Shown: positions 28,608 through 36,836 of the stretch, in pieces
Position numbering within the stretch: the stretch's first letter is position 1
Layout: every line of letters starts with the position of its first letter
Assembly: GCF_010994035.1 (NCBI RefSeq)
Contig: NZ_WIXN01000004.1
Location: 1 to 64,000, forward strand
Source of the DNA: Virgibacillus aidingensis
GTDB taxonomy: Bacteria; Bacillota; Bacilli; Bacillales; Amphibacillaceae
Reading direction: 5' to 3'
DNA: 64,000 bases
The notes under the pieces: generated by a model
Told to the model about the DNA's origin: nothing
The model's input: only the letters and a program-made list of their open reading frames with translations
Databases searched by the model: none
Made by a program: the position numbers and the translations under genes

Positions 28608-30590
28608 TTATTCCCATTGTTCAATTAAGTCATCAGCACCAGCTTTTAGTTCATCATAAACAGTCGGAGAAATCAGCTCATTTTCTTTCTGATGTTCCAA
28701 CAAGGATTTAAAGCTTTCCATATGTTTGACAGCCTTATCCATGGAACCTATTCCTTCGTATTGTTCTATCGCGGTTAAATGAGTGAGTAAATGCCTGGCA
28801 GCCTCATCACTATTAATCTCTCCTACATCCAAAAATTCTTCAACCTGTGTCTTCATTAAATCGATAGTATATTCAATTGGATCTGGATCATCCGGATCGT
28901 CACTCGGGGTATAAATCGTATCTAAATTACCTCTCAAGTGCAGTAGCCGTATAATGGATTCACCAGCTGATACATTTTCACTAATTTCCTGAACCAAATC
29001 CCATTCTCCAGGTTCATTTTTACCATCTTCCCAGAGACGGACAGCTAATTCATCTTCATTAATGTGCAGTCTTAACCAATGCCAATCCGTAGTCATGTTG
29101 ACATTAATACTGTCTAAATGGAAAGTATTTTTATTTTCCATTCCAAATAATTTTAATTGGTTTGTATTAAAATTCAACTCCATACCATAGCCGTTTTTCG
29201 GTGATGAATTTCCATCCAAGAATTCATCAGCACGAATAAAGGCTCTCATCCATTGATTATTTTCAGCTCCGTCAGTGCGGAAGCGCATTAGCATACTGCT
29301 ATCCATCGGATTTTTCATCATCGGTATTACTTTACCGTAAGAGGCACTTAAATCGTTTTGCTGTTTTCCCAACTCAACCTTTCCGGTATTATCCTGTATA
29401 CTGTACTTTACACCGTCTGGATTGTCGGATGCTGGAAATGAGTAAAGTTGATCAAATGCATCCATATCCCAATCAGCCCCATCATCACCACTAAAGTCAT
29501 ATTCAAAGATAGATTCGTTCTCTGGCGACTCTATGCTAATATCATCAATATAGAATACACTTTCCTCATCTGCATCAAGATTAGCAAAACTTAACATTGA
29601 TTTTTTCTGAACTTCAGGAATATCATATTCAATGTCCCATTCCTCAGGTTCTTCTTCGTTATCATTCCATAGACTAACCGCCACTTTACCTTCTGAAGCA
29701 CGTAATTTCAACCAATGCCAATCCGTGGTCATATTAGCCGGAACGCCTTCCAGCTTGGTAGTACTGCTGTCTTCTCTTCTTTGCAGAGCCAATTCGTCAT
29801 TTCCTAAATGTAATGCAATACCATAACCATTCCGGGCAAATGAACTGCCGGAACCAAATTGATCGGATTGCACCCATACCCTTAACCATTGCGTACTTCC
29901 TAATTCATCTACCCGAAAACGCATCCGAACCTCACTGTTGTCTAAATCCTCCATAATTGGAGTTAATTTCCCATAACTGCTGGCTGTTCCATTCCTTCTC
30001 TCTTCTACTTCCATCTTACCGGTATTGTTTTCGATACTGTATCTGACGGCATCCGGATTCCTTGGGTATACAAATAGATCATCACCAAAGGCTTCCGGGT
30101 CCCATGAATCCCCATCTTCGCCTGTAAAGTCATAGGAGAAAGCAATTGTTTCTTCATCCAAATCCTCCACGGTAAACTCATCCACATGGACCGTATTGCC
30201 GTTATTGTAATCTAAATTAACAAAACTCCAGAGAGCCTGTCCTTGTTCGATATCATATTCAAAATTTGTCTCCCGGTCGAAATCTCCCATCCAGTCTTCC
30301 AAAGTATCCCCTAATTCCGGAAAACGAATATCCGATGGACTCTCCACCCTTTCATTTACGATTTCATCAATTTCTTCCCTAATCTGCAGCCGCAGTTCAG
30401 GATCGACCATCCTCTTTAACATTTCGGATCTGCCGCCTTCCTTCACCCAAGAAGGAACGAAATCAATCAGCTCAGTTTCAACTTCCTGATTATTTGCTTG
30501 AATTTGTTCAGCAGGCATTTGTAAAAACATACCTGACAACAGCAAAATAGCAATTGATATAATTGTTATCCTATTCATCAATTTAGACAT
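28608..30590 (-). CDS. Secreted two-domain LamG-like protein with D-aminoacylase-like remnant and FIMAH-like tail
   Basis: This 660-residue secreted protein has no intact catalytic domain that I recognise. The start is the ATG of MSKLMNR, since GGGAGG lies 9 nt before it; an earlier ATG overlaps that ribosome site. After a signal peptide (about 1-30) a ~60-residue stretch, WVKEGGRSEMLKRMVDPELR and onward, resembles a piece of N-acyl-D-amino-acid deacylases. The metal-binding parts of that enzyme are absent. Two similar LamG-like domains (each ending in a WxWLKLR / WHWLRLH region) and a FIMAH-like tail (about 575-660) follow. It probably binds a surface polymer; the deacylase resemblance is only a suggestion. 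Confidence 0.75.
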   Translation of the reverse strand: MSKLMNRITIISIAILLLSGMFLQMPAEQIQANNQEVETELIDFVPSWVKEGGRSEMLKRMVDPELRLQIREEIDEIVNERVESPSDIRFPELGDTLEDWMGDFDRETNFEYDIEQGQALWSFVNLDYNNGNTVHVDEFTVEDLDEETIAFSYDFTGEDGDSWDPEAFGDDLFVYPRNPDAVRYSIENNTGKMEVEERRNGTASSYGKLTPIMEDLDNSEVRMRFRVDELGSTQWLRVWVQSDQFGSGSSFARNGYGIALHLGNDELALQRREDSSTTKLEGVPANMTTDWHWLKLRASEGKVAVSLWNDNEEEPEEWDIEYDIPEVQKKSMLSFANLDADEESVFYIDDISIESPENESIFEYDFSGDDGADWDMDAFDQLYSFPASDNPDGVKYSIQDNTGKVELGKQQNDLSASYGKVIPMMKNPMDSSMLMRFRTDGAENNQWMRAFIRADEFLDGNSSPKNGYGMELNFNTNQLKLFGMENKNTFHLDSINVNMTTDWHWLRLHINEDELAVRLWEDGKNEPGEWDLVQEISENVSAGESIIRLLHLRGNLDTIYTPSDDPDDPDPIEYTIDLMKTQVEEFLDVGEINSDEAARHLLTHLTAIEQYEGIGSMDKAVKHMESFKSLLEHQKENELISPTVYDELKAGADDLIEQWE

Positions 30591-30675
30591 TTTAACCAGC
30601 CCTCCCATAATTATTTCAATGCTAGATTAATTGATTCAGTAAATATCTATCGGCTTTTAGACCCAGTACCTCTGA

Positions 30676-31581
30676 TCAATAGTTCTCTACCATATAATCC
30701 ATGATCTCTTTGCCGATCTCAGAAATTGTGGGAGTTGCGGTATTAGGAACTACATTATGCGTAAGGACAGCAGCGTAAATCTCTTTATCCCCAAGTGTAA
30801 AAACAGCCACATCATGAAGTACTCGTGGACTTGCTGTTGATCCTCCCTTGCGGCCAGTCTGAATATCTCCGTGAATTTCTGGATCTTTATAGCCAGTAAG
30901 CCTGCCATCCGGGACTTCCCTCATAATTCTTAAAAATTCTTCTTTACCTTCCGAAGAAAAAATATCTTCATTTATGACCCCTGAAACCACTGTCGCCATA
31001 TCTTTCGCATTGGTATAATTATGCGGTCCTCTGTCCTGCGGCATGGATGTATAGATAGAATTCTGCATGACTGTGTCTTCACACCCAAGCTCAATACAAG
31101 TCCAATTGACTTGGTCAAATCCCACCCTTTCAGCAATCATATTTGTAGCAGTATTGTCGGAAACAGTCATCATTAGCTCCGCCAACTCACGGACAGTCAT
31201 ATGCACCGGCAGATCCATATCTCGTATCACTCCACTGCCGCCAACAGCATCCGACTCCTGGACAAGCACTTCATCCTCCCAGATCAGGTCTCCTCTTTCA
31301 GCCTGTCTGATAGCTTCAGCCAAAATAGGAACCTTGATCACACTGGCCGAAGACATGACCTCCTTTTCATTCATATTAATAATCCCTTCACCGGTATCAA
31401 TAAATACACCGATAGTCCCATCTGTATCAGCTTCCTCCACAATTCTTTGTACTTCCTTTTTCAATCCGGAAAAAGAGTCTGTGTCTGCCTGTCCATTTTC
31501 CATTGAGGTAAACGTAAACAAACCCGCCACCATTACAAAAGTAAAAGCTACCAAACCAAACCGCCGAATAAATTTCATCAT
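30676..31581 (-). CDS. Secreted class A beta-lactamase-fold serine hydrolase
   Basis: This 301-residue protein has an N-terminal signal or membrane helix (about 5-28) and the beta-lactamase fold motifs: SxxK as S80-VI-K83, SDN at 141-143 and KGG at 245-247. The omega-loop where class A enzymes have a deacylating Glu and Asn reads CEDTVMQN and lacks the usual ExxLN pattern. It may therefore act on cell-wall peptides or another ester or amide rather than being a true resistance enzyme. The ATG follows AAGGAGG. It is transcribed alone. Confidence 0.82.
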   Translation of the reverse strand: MMKFIRRFGLVAFTFVMVAGLFTFTSMENGQADTDSFSGLKKEVQRIVEEADTDGTIGVFIDTGEGIINMNEKEVMSSASVIKVPILAEAIRQAERGDLIWEDEVLVQESDAVGGSGVIRDMDLPVHMTVRELAELMMTVSDNTATNMIAERVGFDQVNWTCIELGCEDTVMQNSIYTSMPQDRGPHNYTNAKDMATVVSGVINEDIFSSEGKEEFLRIMREVPDGRLTGYKDPEIHGDIQTGRKGGSTASPRVLHDVAVFTLGDKEIYAAVLTHNVVPNTATPTISEIGKEIMDYMVENY

Positions 31582-31910
31582 GCTAAACCTCCTTTTTTAT
31601 AGAAAAACTATTTTTACTGTATAAAAAGTTCACCTCCATATTTCAAAGTTAAAAATTGTTTATGGACAAGTATAGCAGAATAGGGTTTTTAATTGTTAAA
31701 ATTTTATAAAAATGATGAATAATTACTATTATTAATATTTTGTAAAAGGCAATTTTCCCCAAACTACTTAATTCTGATACGAACTACGTCCTATGTATAT
31801 AGCCTATTTACGTAATTTCAGAGATATTTTAATCAAAATTTATAATTTACTCCCCTATTAATAACCAACCAGAAAACTTATTAACATACTTAATATCTTT
31901 ACGGTAAGAC
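31582..31910. other. Intergenic upstream of beta-lactamase-fold gene
   Basis: An AT-rich leader for the leftward gene. TTAACA and TATACT near 31670-31700 are a possible promoter, but the spacer is 19 bp. No gene is visible. Confidence 0.35.
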
Positions 31911-31950
31911 AAAAAACGGCACAGAAACCAAACTACTGTCTCCATGCCGC
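31911..31950 (-). terminator. Terminator of alpha/beta-hydrolase gene
   Basis: In the leftward direction a stem CGGCA...TGCCG, extended by AGA/TCT, is followed directly by TTTTTT. It lies ~40 bp past the stop codon at 31987. Confidence 0.7.
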
Positions 31951-31986
31951 TTCATTACCCCAAAGCAATTTCACCTATTTATTTGT

Positions 31987-32922
31987 TCACTTACCCTGTA
32001 TAACCCCATCCAAAAATGCAATAATTCCGTCCACCACTTCGTCCCTGATGTCCCGGTAGTTATGGATCTCATGCCTATAACCCGGGTATACTTTCGTTTT
32101 CACCTGATTCCCTGTTTCTGCCAGCCAGTTTGATACAGCATAAACACCTTCACCGTACTGACCAACTGGGTCCTGGTCCCCGGCAATATTGTATACGGGA
32201 ATGGATGCAGGAACCTTTTCCGCCCATGCAGTACCGACAATCTCTTCCATCATCATCGTGAAATAGTACAGTGAGCGTGTGTTAGGCACTGAGGTAAAGT
32301 TATTGAACGGATCATTTGCATGGTCCGCTACAATATCGGGGTCACCGCTGATCCAGTCATTGCCCGTCTCAGAATTTTTAATGCGCCGGGTCATCCACCC
32401 AAAAAGTTTTTCCAATTGTTTCGGATCCTCTTCTTCCCCCCTGCCTTCATCAATCAGTTTTTTCAGCGCTGCTTTAAGTTCTTCCGCTCCGGGAAATTTA
32501 CCGGAAGTGCCGCATAAAACCAATCCGTCCATTCCTTCACCGTATTTAGCGGCGTAACCCCTTGCAATCATCGATCCCATACTATGGCCAAACATAAAAT
32601 ACGGTAAATCAGCGTATTTCTTCTGAACGATATCTCTTAGCGTATGCTCATCCTCAGCCATAGTCATATAGCCCTTATCGCCCCAGTCACTCCAATTCCC
32701 GGAGTCATATGCCGTCTTACCGTGTCCGACATGATCATCAGCCGCCACGATAAACCCTGCCTCATTCAGCTTTAAAATCATATGTAAATACCTGCGCGAA
32801 TGCTCGCCAAAACCATGGACGAGCTGCACGATGCCTCGGGGCTTGCGGATTGGTGTGTAAATCCATCCTTTCAGATTATCCTTTTCATTAAAAGATTTGA
32901 AGCTTATTTCTTGTATTGCCAT
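31987..32922 (-). CDS. Alpha/beta hydrolase, lysophospholipase/monoacylglycerol lipase type
   Basis: This 311-residue cytoplasmic serine hydrolase has the early HGFGEHSRRY oxyanion segment, the nucleophile elbow FGHSMGS, an acidic residue in IAGDQDPVG and a late His in YPGYRHEIHN. That layout is typical of monoacylglycerol lipases that hydrolyse lysolipids or monoglycerides. I prefer the ATG 8 nt after GGAGG; a TTG one codon earlier is possible. It ends in its own terminator. Confidence 0.88.
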   Translation of the reverse strand: MAIQEISFKSFNEKDNLKGWIYTPIRKPRGIVQLVHGFGEHSRRYLHMILKLNEAGFIVAADDHVGHGKTAYDSGNWSDWGDKGYMTMAEDEHTLRDIVQKKYADLPYFMFGHSMGSMIARGYAAKYGEGMDGLVLCGTSGKFPGAEELKAALKKLIDEGRGEEEDPKQLEKLFGWMTRRIKNSETGNDWISGDPDIVADHANDPFNNFTSVPNTRSLYYFTMMMEEIVGTAWAEKVPASIPVYNIAGDQDPVGQYGEGVYAVSNWLAETGNQVKTKVYPGYRHEIHNYRDIRDEVVDGIIAFLDGVIQGK

Positions 32923-32985
32923 CAAAAATTCCTCCTTCTTTATAATGTTAAGCTCTGCTTTTGTAAGACAAACTAAAACTAATCA

Positions 32986-33567
32986 TTAATTCGTCAATTG
33001 TTCAATAAACTTTATAAATTGCTCATTATTCCCACCATCATCTGGTATAGCGTTATCCCACTCTTTACCAAACATCAAATCCATTTGCTCTACTAAAAAA
33101 TTGAGTTCTCCCCATTTCTCTTCAATTATTAAAGTGAAAACATATGCCATTCTATTGACCATATATTTATTTAATTTCATCATATCATCATCTGTAATGT
33201 TTTTTTCTGGATCTGCATGCATATCTTCTATCGGACCATTTCTAAAAGCAAAGTGGGTTAATGCTTTTGATATCTTATTGATATTTTCTTTCGTAAGCGT
33301 AACCCCTTTCATTTCCTTATTATATTTTTCCGCTATATCTGATTGAGGACTTAAAAACTGATCTATTAATGAATTTTTAATAGTAATTCCATATTTCCTT
33401 CTCAGATAAGTAACTCGTGAGGGTTTTACTTCAAAAAGAGATGCAATACGGGCATCGGATATTGATTCATCTATAAATAATGTTTTTAATTCTTCTTTGG
33501 TCAAGTTTTCAAAATTAAGACTTCTGCCAGCTTCTTTACTTTTTATAAACATCTCATAAAGTTTCAT
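32986..33567 (-). CDS. Hypothetical protein with N-terminal HTH-like segment
   Basis: I do not recognise this 193-residue protein. Residues about 35-60 (SDARIASLFEVKPSRVTYLRRKYG) look like a helix-turn-helix, suggesting DNA binding. The rest is predicted helical and hydrophilic, ending in an aromatic-rich amphipathic part (about 135-190). There is no signal peptide. The ATG follows AAGGAAGTG. It lies between an alpha/beta hydrolase and a RocB-type gene, all leftward, with gaps of 60-70 bp, so co-transcription is possible but unproven. Confidence 0.7.
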   Translation of the reverse strand: MKLYEMFIKSKEAGRSLNFENLTKEELKTLFIDESISDARIASLFEVKPSRVTYLRRKYGITIKNSLIDQFLSPQSDIAEKYNKEMKGVTLTKENINKISKALTHFAFRNGPIEDMHADPEKNITDDDMMKLNKYMVNRMAYVFTLIIEEKWGELNFLVEQMDLMFGKEWDNAIPDDGGNNEQFIKFIEQLTN

Positions 33568-33636
33568 ATTCTACACTTCCTTATTACATTTGTAACAGGG
33601 CTGATTAATCTATAACTTATTATTATCTGACACAAC

Positions 33637-35286
33637 TCACCCCAACAATCTCCCAATTACTTTCCCCGTCAAATTAGGCACAATCTCAAAAGAATACGTC
33701 ATTTCCGTTCGCTCAAAACGTTTATGTGCGTCAATGCCGTAAGGGCCAATGTTGATCACCGGTACATTCAATTCCCGTACAGCGCCATAATCAACATAAT
33801 GTTTTGTTCCCCATGCAGGATTGTTGGCGGCTGCCTTCTGAATATCATCATCGTCATCATGAATTGCAATAAAACTCATATCGGAAATGTGCGGAAAAAA
33901 GTGTCTCGTTACAATTGGATGCGCATAACCAGGCTGTATTTCCCCGATTGCTTCATCAAGTGCTGCAATTAATGCCCTGCTATCCTCTGTCTCTCCTTCT
34001 GTTACTACGCTCGGCGAATACAAAGAAGAGTAGAACACGATGATGGCAGGACTTTTATCTGTCATCCATTCCCATGCTTCCTCCACAACTTTTACAGCAA
34101 AAATCCTTGTATCAAGTGTCGTGTCTTCCAAAAGATTACGTTTGAACTCCTCCATATGTTTTATATAGGAATCCCCATGTTCCTTGATCAGCTGTTCTTC
34201 CATTTCTTCATACGTAAGCACTTTCGGCTGCCAGGGAAGACCTTCGTATTTTTTCCCGCTTAGGGCGCCATAGGCCCGATAGTGCTTTTCCAGTTGATAT
34301 AATGCATTCTGAAAAGCGGCAAAAGCATGTGCTTTTAATTTACCCAGCACTTCTTTTGGGGACCATGCATGCACAAAGAAATTAAAGTAGGCAAAAGCGG
34401 ATAAAGCTGTCTGCACCGTGTAATTCGGCTTCATATCCGCCTGTTTCAGGGCAACCGGAGGAACCGTCGCTTCTCCGTAAGCTTCATCGCTGAGATCCGG
34501 ATTATAACTGATCTGCTTTGTCAGTTCCGCGATAATGTAATTGGGATCCAGTCCTTCGAAAGGGGAGCCGACATGGGTTTCTGCACCTGTGACGAAAAAG
34601 GTCGGCAGGAGTTTGCCGATAGTTCCTTTGTAGACATACCGGTTTGGATCCTCTTCATTATCGGGGGAAACAAAGTCGGCATTAATCGCCGCAATATAGC
34701 GGAAACCATGTTCCTTTTTCCATTCCCTCAAAACATCCAATGCAGACAGAATACCATGGGAGCCATCCTCCTCATCACATTCGGCAAGAAAAACAAGGCT
34801 GCCATCCAGCTTTTCCGGGTGCTTACTATAATATGTTAAAAGATACAAATTGCTTGCCAGACCGCTTTTCATATCAAGCACACCCCGTCCAAAGAGCCAG
34901 TCACCAGAAGTGAGATGTTCTTTTTCTGCAGCCGGCAGTTCTTCATCCGACAGCCGCGCCATTAATTCATCAGGAGCGGTCGCCCATTCCTTTAAATGGC
35001 TGAAATCATCCGTTCCGACAGTATCCAAATGCCCCATCAGGATTACTGTCCGCTTACTTTCTCCTTTTGTCCCTTTGACAAAAGCCATTACATTGTATCG
35101 TTCCCGTTCGTCATCCATGGTCCGGGCAAGTTTTACCTGTGTTGGATGCTGTTTAAAATAGGATAAGTCACGAATTTTGGCATGCAATGATTCAGCCAGC
35201 GTTTTTTCCCCATTCGTATTCACAATGCTTTCAATTTGAACAAGCTGTTTGGTTAGTTCCAGCACCTCATATCGACTTGGCAGCAT
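33637..35286 (-). CDS. rocB: RocB-type M20 metallohydrolase
   Basis: This 549-residue cytoplasmic M20-family hydrolase resembles B. subtilis RocB, of the arginine/ornithine utilisation regulon, in length and along its sequence. Metal-site motifs are visible: GHLDTVG, GVLDMKSG and ECDEEDGSHG. The start is the ATG of MLPSRYEV, 6 nt after AAGGGGG; an upstream ATG 14 codons earlier has no ribosome site. RocB's exact reaction is not settled; an amide-bond hydrolase role is expected. Unlike in B. subtilis, no other roc genes are next to it. A run of five Asp codons occurs in IHDDDDDIQ. Confidence 0.88.
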   Translation of the reverse strand: MLPSRYEVLELTKQLVQIESIVNTNGEKTLAESLHAKIRDLSYFKQHPTQVKLARTMDDERERYNVMAFVKGTKGESKRTVILMGHLDTVGTDDFSHLKEWATAPDELMARLSDEELPAAEKEHLTSGDWLFGRGVLDMKSGLASNLYLLTYYSKHPEKLDGSLVFLAECDEEDGSHGILSALDVLREWKKEHGFRYIAAINADFVSPDNEEDPNRYVYKGTIGKLLPTFFVTGAETHVGSPFEGLDPNYIIAELTKQISYNPDLSDEAYGEATVPPVALKQADMKPNYTVQTALSAFAYFNFFVHAWSPKEVLGKLKAHAFAAFQNALYQLEKHYRAYGALSGKKYEGLPWQPKVLTYEEMEEQLIKEHGDSYIKHMEEFKRNLLEDTTLDTRIFAVKVVEEAWEWMTDKSPAIIVFYSSLYSPSVVTEGETEDSRALIAALDEAIGEIQPGYAHPIVTRHFFPHISDMSFIAIHDDDDDIQKAAANNPAWGTKHYVDYGAVRELNVPVINIGPYGIDAHKRFERTEMTYSFEIVPNLTGKVIGRLLG

Positions 35287-35546
35287 AAGCGTCCCCCTTT
35301 TTTTAGAAAAATGTATATCTTTATTCATTTTATAATATAAGTGTTTGATGAGCCAATTTTACTTTCGTTGAATTTCCTCAATAGATGGCGAACTGCTGCT
35401 AAAGTGGTCTAAGTAGGATAACTGCTTTTTAAAAATCCATGTTATACAACTCCAATAAAGGGAATACGACTTAGTGTGGGTACGCAAGCTTATTTATATA
35501 TAACCTGGATGAAATTCATCTCCATCACGAGAGGATAAATATGCCT
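35287..35546. other. Divergent intergenic rocB / SDR
   Basis: No gene is visible. The stretch holds upstream sequences for two divergent genes; I cannot place a clear promoter. Confidence 0.35.
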
Positions 35547-35560
35547 GTTTAGCGCTAAAC
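35547..35560. promoter_or_regulatory. Perfect palindrome, possible operator
   Basis: GTTTAGCGCTAAAC is a perfect 14-bp palindrome about 90 bp upstream of the short-chain dehydrogenase start. It could be the operator of a dimeric regulator; none is identifiable from the sequence. Confidence 0.35.
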
Positions 35561-35648
35561 CAATAAATGCAGTACCACACATCAAATTAACCACGGTTAT
35601 ATCCCACTCTAGATACAAATCTCAAACTATATTTAAAGGAGTGTTTTC

Positions 35649-36389
35649 ATGTCAAAAGTAAAAAATAAATCCGTTATTGTTACCGGTGCAGGTTCCGGCA
35701 TTGGAAAAACAGTTGCACAGCAATTTGCTGAAAACGGGGCAAAAGTTATTTGTGCCGACATTAAAGGTGCCGAGGAAAGTGCAAAGGCCATTCAGGACGA
35801 TGGCGGTACAGCGATAGGCGTTCATTTGGATGTAACCCAATTGGACAGCTGGAAAGAAGCGAAGGAAAAGGCGATTAGCGAATTTGGTTCGGTCGATGTA
35901 TTATGCAATATTGCAGGGATATCCGAGGCAGTTGACATCGTGGACTTGGAAGAGAACGACTTCGACAATATGATTAATATCAACTTAAAAGGGACTTTCT
36001 TTGGCATGAAAACAGTACTGCCGGAGTTTGTGAAAAATGAATCGGGAAAGATTGTAAATATCGGTTCGCTGGCAGCACATGTAGGTTTAACCGGACTGCC
36101 CAGCTATTCAGCATCCAAGGGCGGCGTCATAGCCATGTCACGCCAGGCAGCTGTAGAATACGCCCCGAAAAATATTCAAATCAATGTAGTATCGCCCGGC
36201 ATTATCGAAACACCAATCCTGGCAAATAACCCGCCTGAAGTAACAAAAGAATTCACTGATGCCACCCCGGCGGGAAGGCTTGGTAAACCGGAAGAAATAG
36301 CCAGCATGGTGCTCTATCTTTCCTCAGATGAATCGGACTTTGTAACCGGCCAGGTAATTAAAGTAGATGGCGGCTGGGGCTCAAAGTAA
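35649..36389 (+). CDS. Short-chain dehydrogenase/reductase (FabG-like)
   Basis: This 246-residue NAD(P)-dependent oxidoreductase of the classical SDR family has the nucleotide-binding TGAGSGIG (12-19), NIAG (87-90) and the catalytic S140, Y153 and K157 (YSASK). It ends in FVTGQVIKVDGGW, the usual SDR C-terminus. Asp37 at the end of the second strand (CADIKG) favours NAD over NADP (inference). The ATG follows AAAGGAG. It stands alone with a strong terminator. The substrate cannot be read. Confidence 0.9.
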   Translation: MSKVKNKSVIVTGAGSGIGKTVAQQFAENGAKVICADIKGAEESAKAIQDDGGTAIGVHLDVTQLDSWKEAKEKAISEFGSVDVLCNIAGISEAVDIVDLEENDFDNMININLKGTFFGMKTVLPEFVKNESGKIVNIGSLAAHVGLTGLPSYSASKGGVIAMSRQAAVEYAPKNIQINVVSPGIIETPILANNPPEVTKEFTDATPAGRLGKPEEIASMVLYLSSDESDFVTGQVIKVDGGWGSK

Positions 36390-36420
36390 TTTTACTAAAG
36401 GAGCCCCAACTGAAAATAGA

Positions 36421-36451
36421 GAACGCCAATCTGATTTTGATTGGCGTTCTT
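36421..36451 (+). terminator. Rho-independent terminator of SDR gene
   Basis: A perfect 12-bp stem AGAACGCCAATC / GATTGGCGTTCT with a 7-nt loop, followed by TCTATT, 31 bp after the stop codon. Confidence 0.85.
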
Positions 36452-36693
36452 CTATTACATAAGAAAACTTGAAATTTTAATCATTTACTCATTGAATTAA
36501 CCGTCATGTTTATTCAGTTAATTTACTTTTTCTTGCTTTTATTCCAGTAAGTATTAAAACACCTTTTAATTTTCCATTTCCAGATTATAAGTTACTTAAC
36601 TAACATACAAGACAAACCACAATCCCTGACCGCCATTAAAACTGCGTTTGTTCTGCCAGCCACATTTAATTTTTTCTGCATTAATAAAATATG
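36452..36693. other. Intergenic, no gene seen
   Basis: AT-rich sequence between the SDR terminator and a structured segment. No coding frame has a ribosome site. Confidence 0.35.
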
Positions 36694-36777
36694 CTTCCTG
36701 TTTTCGGGGAAACAGAGAACTTGGTTGCCATCAAGTCTCTAGGTGACAACCTTAGTGCACCTATATCTGCAGGAAAG
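36694..36777. ncRNA. Candidate structured RNA of unknown class
   Basis: This 84-bp stretch packs several pairable parts: an outer CTTCC/GGAAAG, then CTGTTT/AAACAG, ACTTG/CAAGT and AGGTG/CACCT. The loop of the third (GGTTG) can pair with CAACC inside the fourth. It lies 60 bp beyond the stop of the chemoreceptor gene. I cannot match it to a known riboswitch. Either strand could be the RNA, and it could simply be an elaborate terminator. Confidence 0.35.
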
Positions 36778-36836
36778 TAACAAGATAATCGGCAAAATCA
36801 GATTTTTTCCTCCTTACATCCGCCTGCTGACCCATA

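Noticed and set aside
31067-31624. 185-codon rightward frame opposite the beta-lactamase-fold gene
   Set aside because: Antisense shadow of a gene with intact catalytic motifs; no ribosome site.
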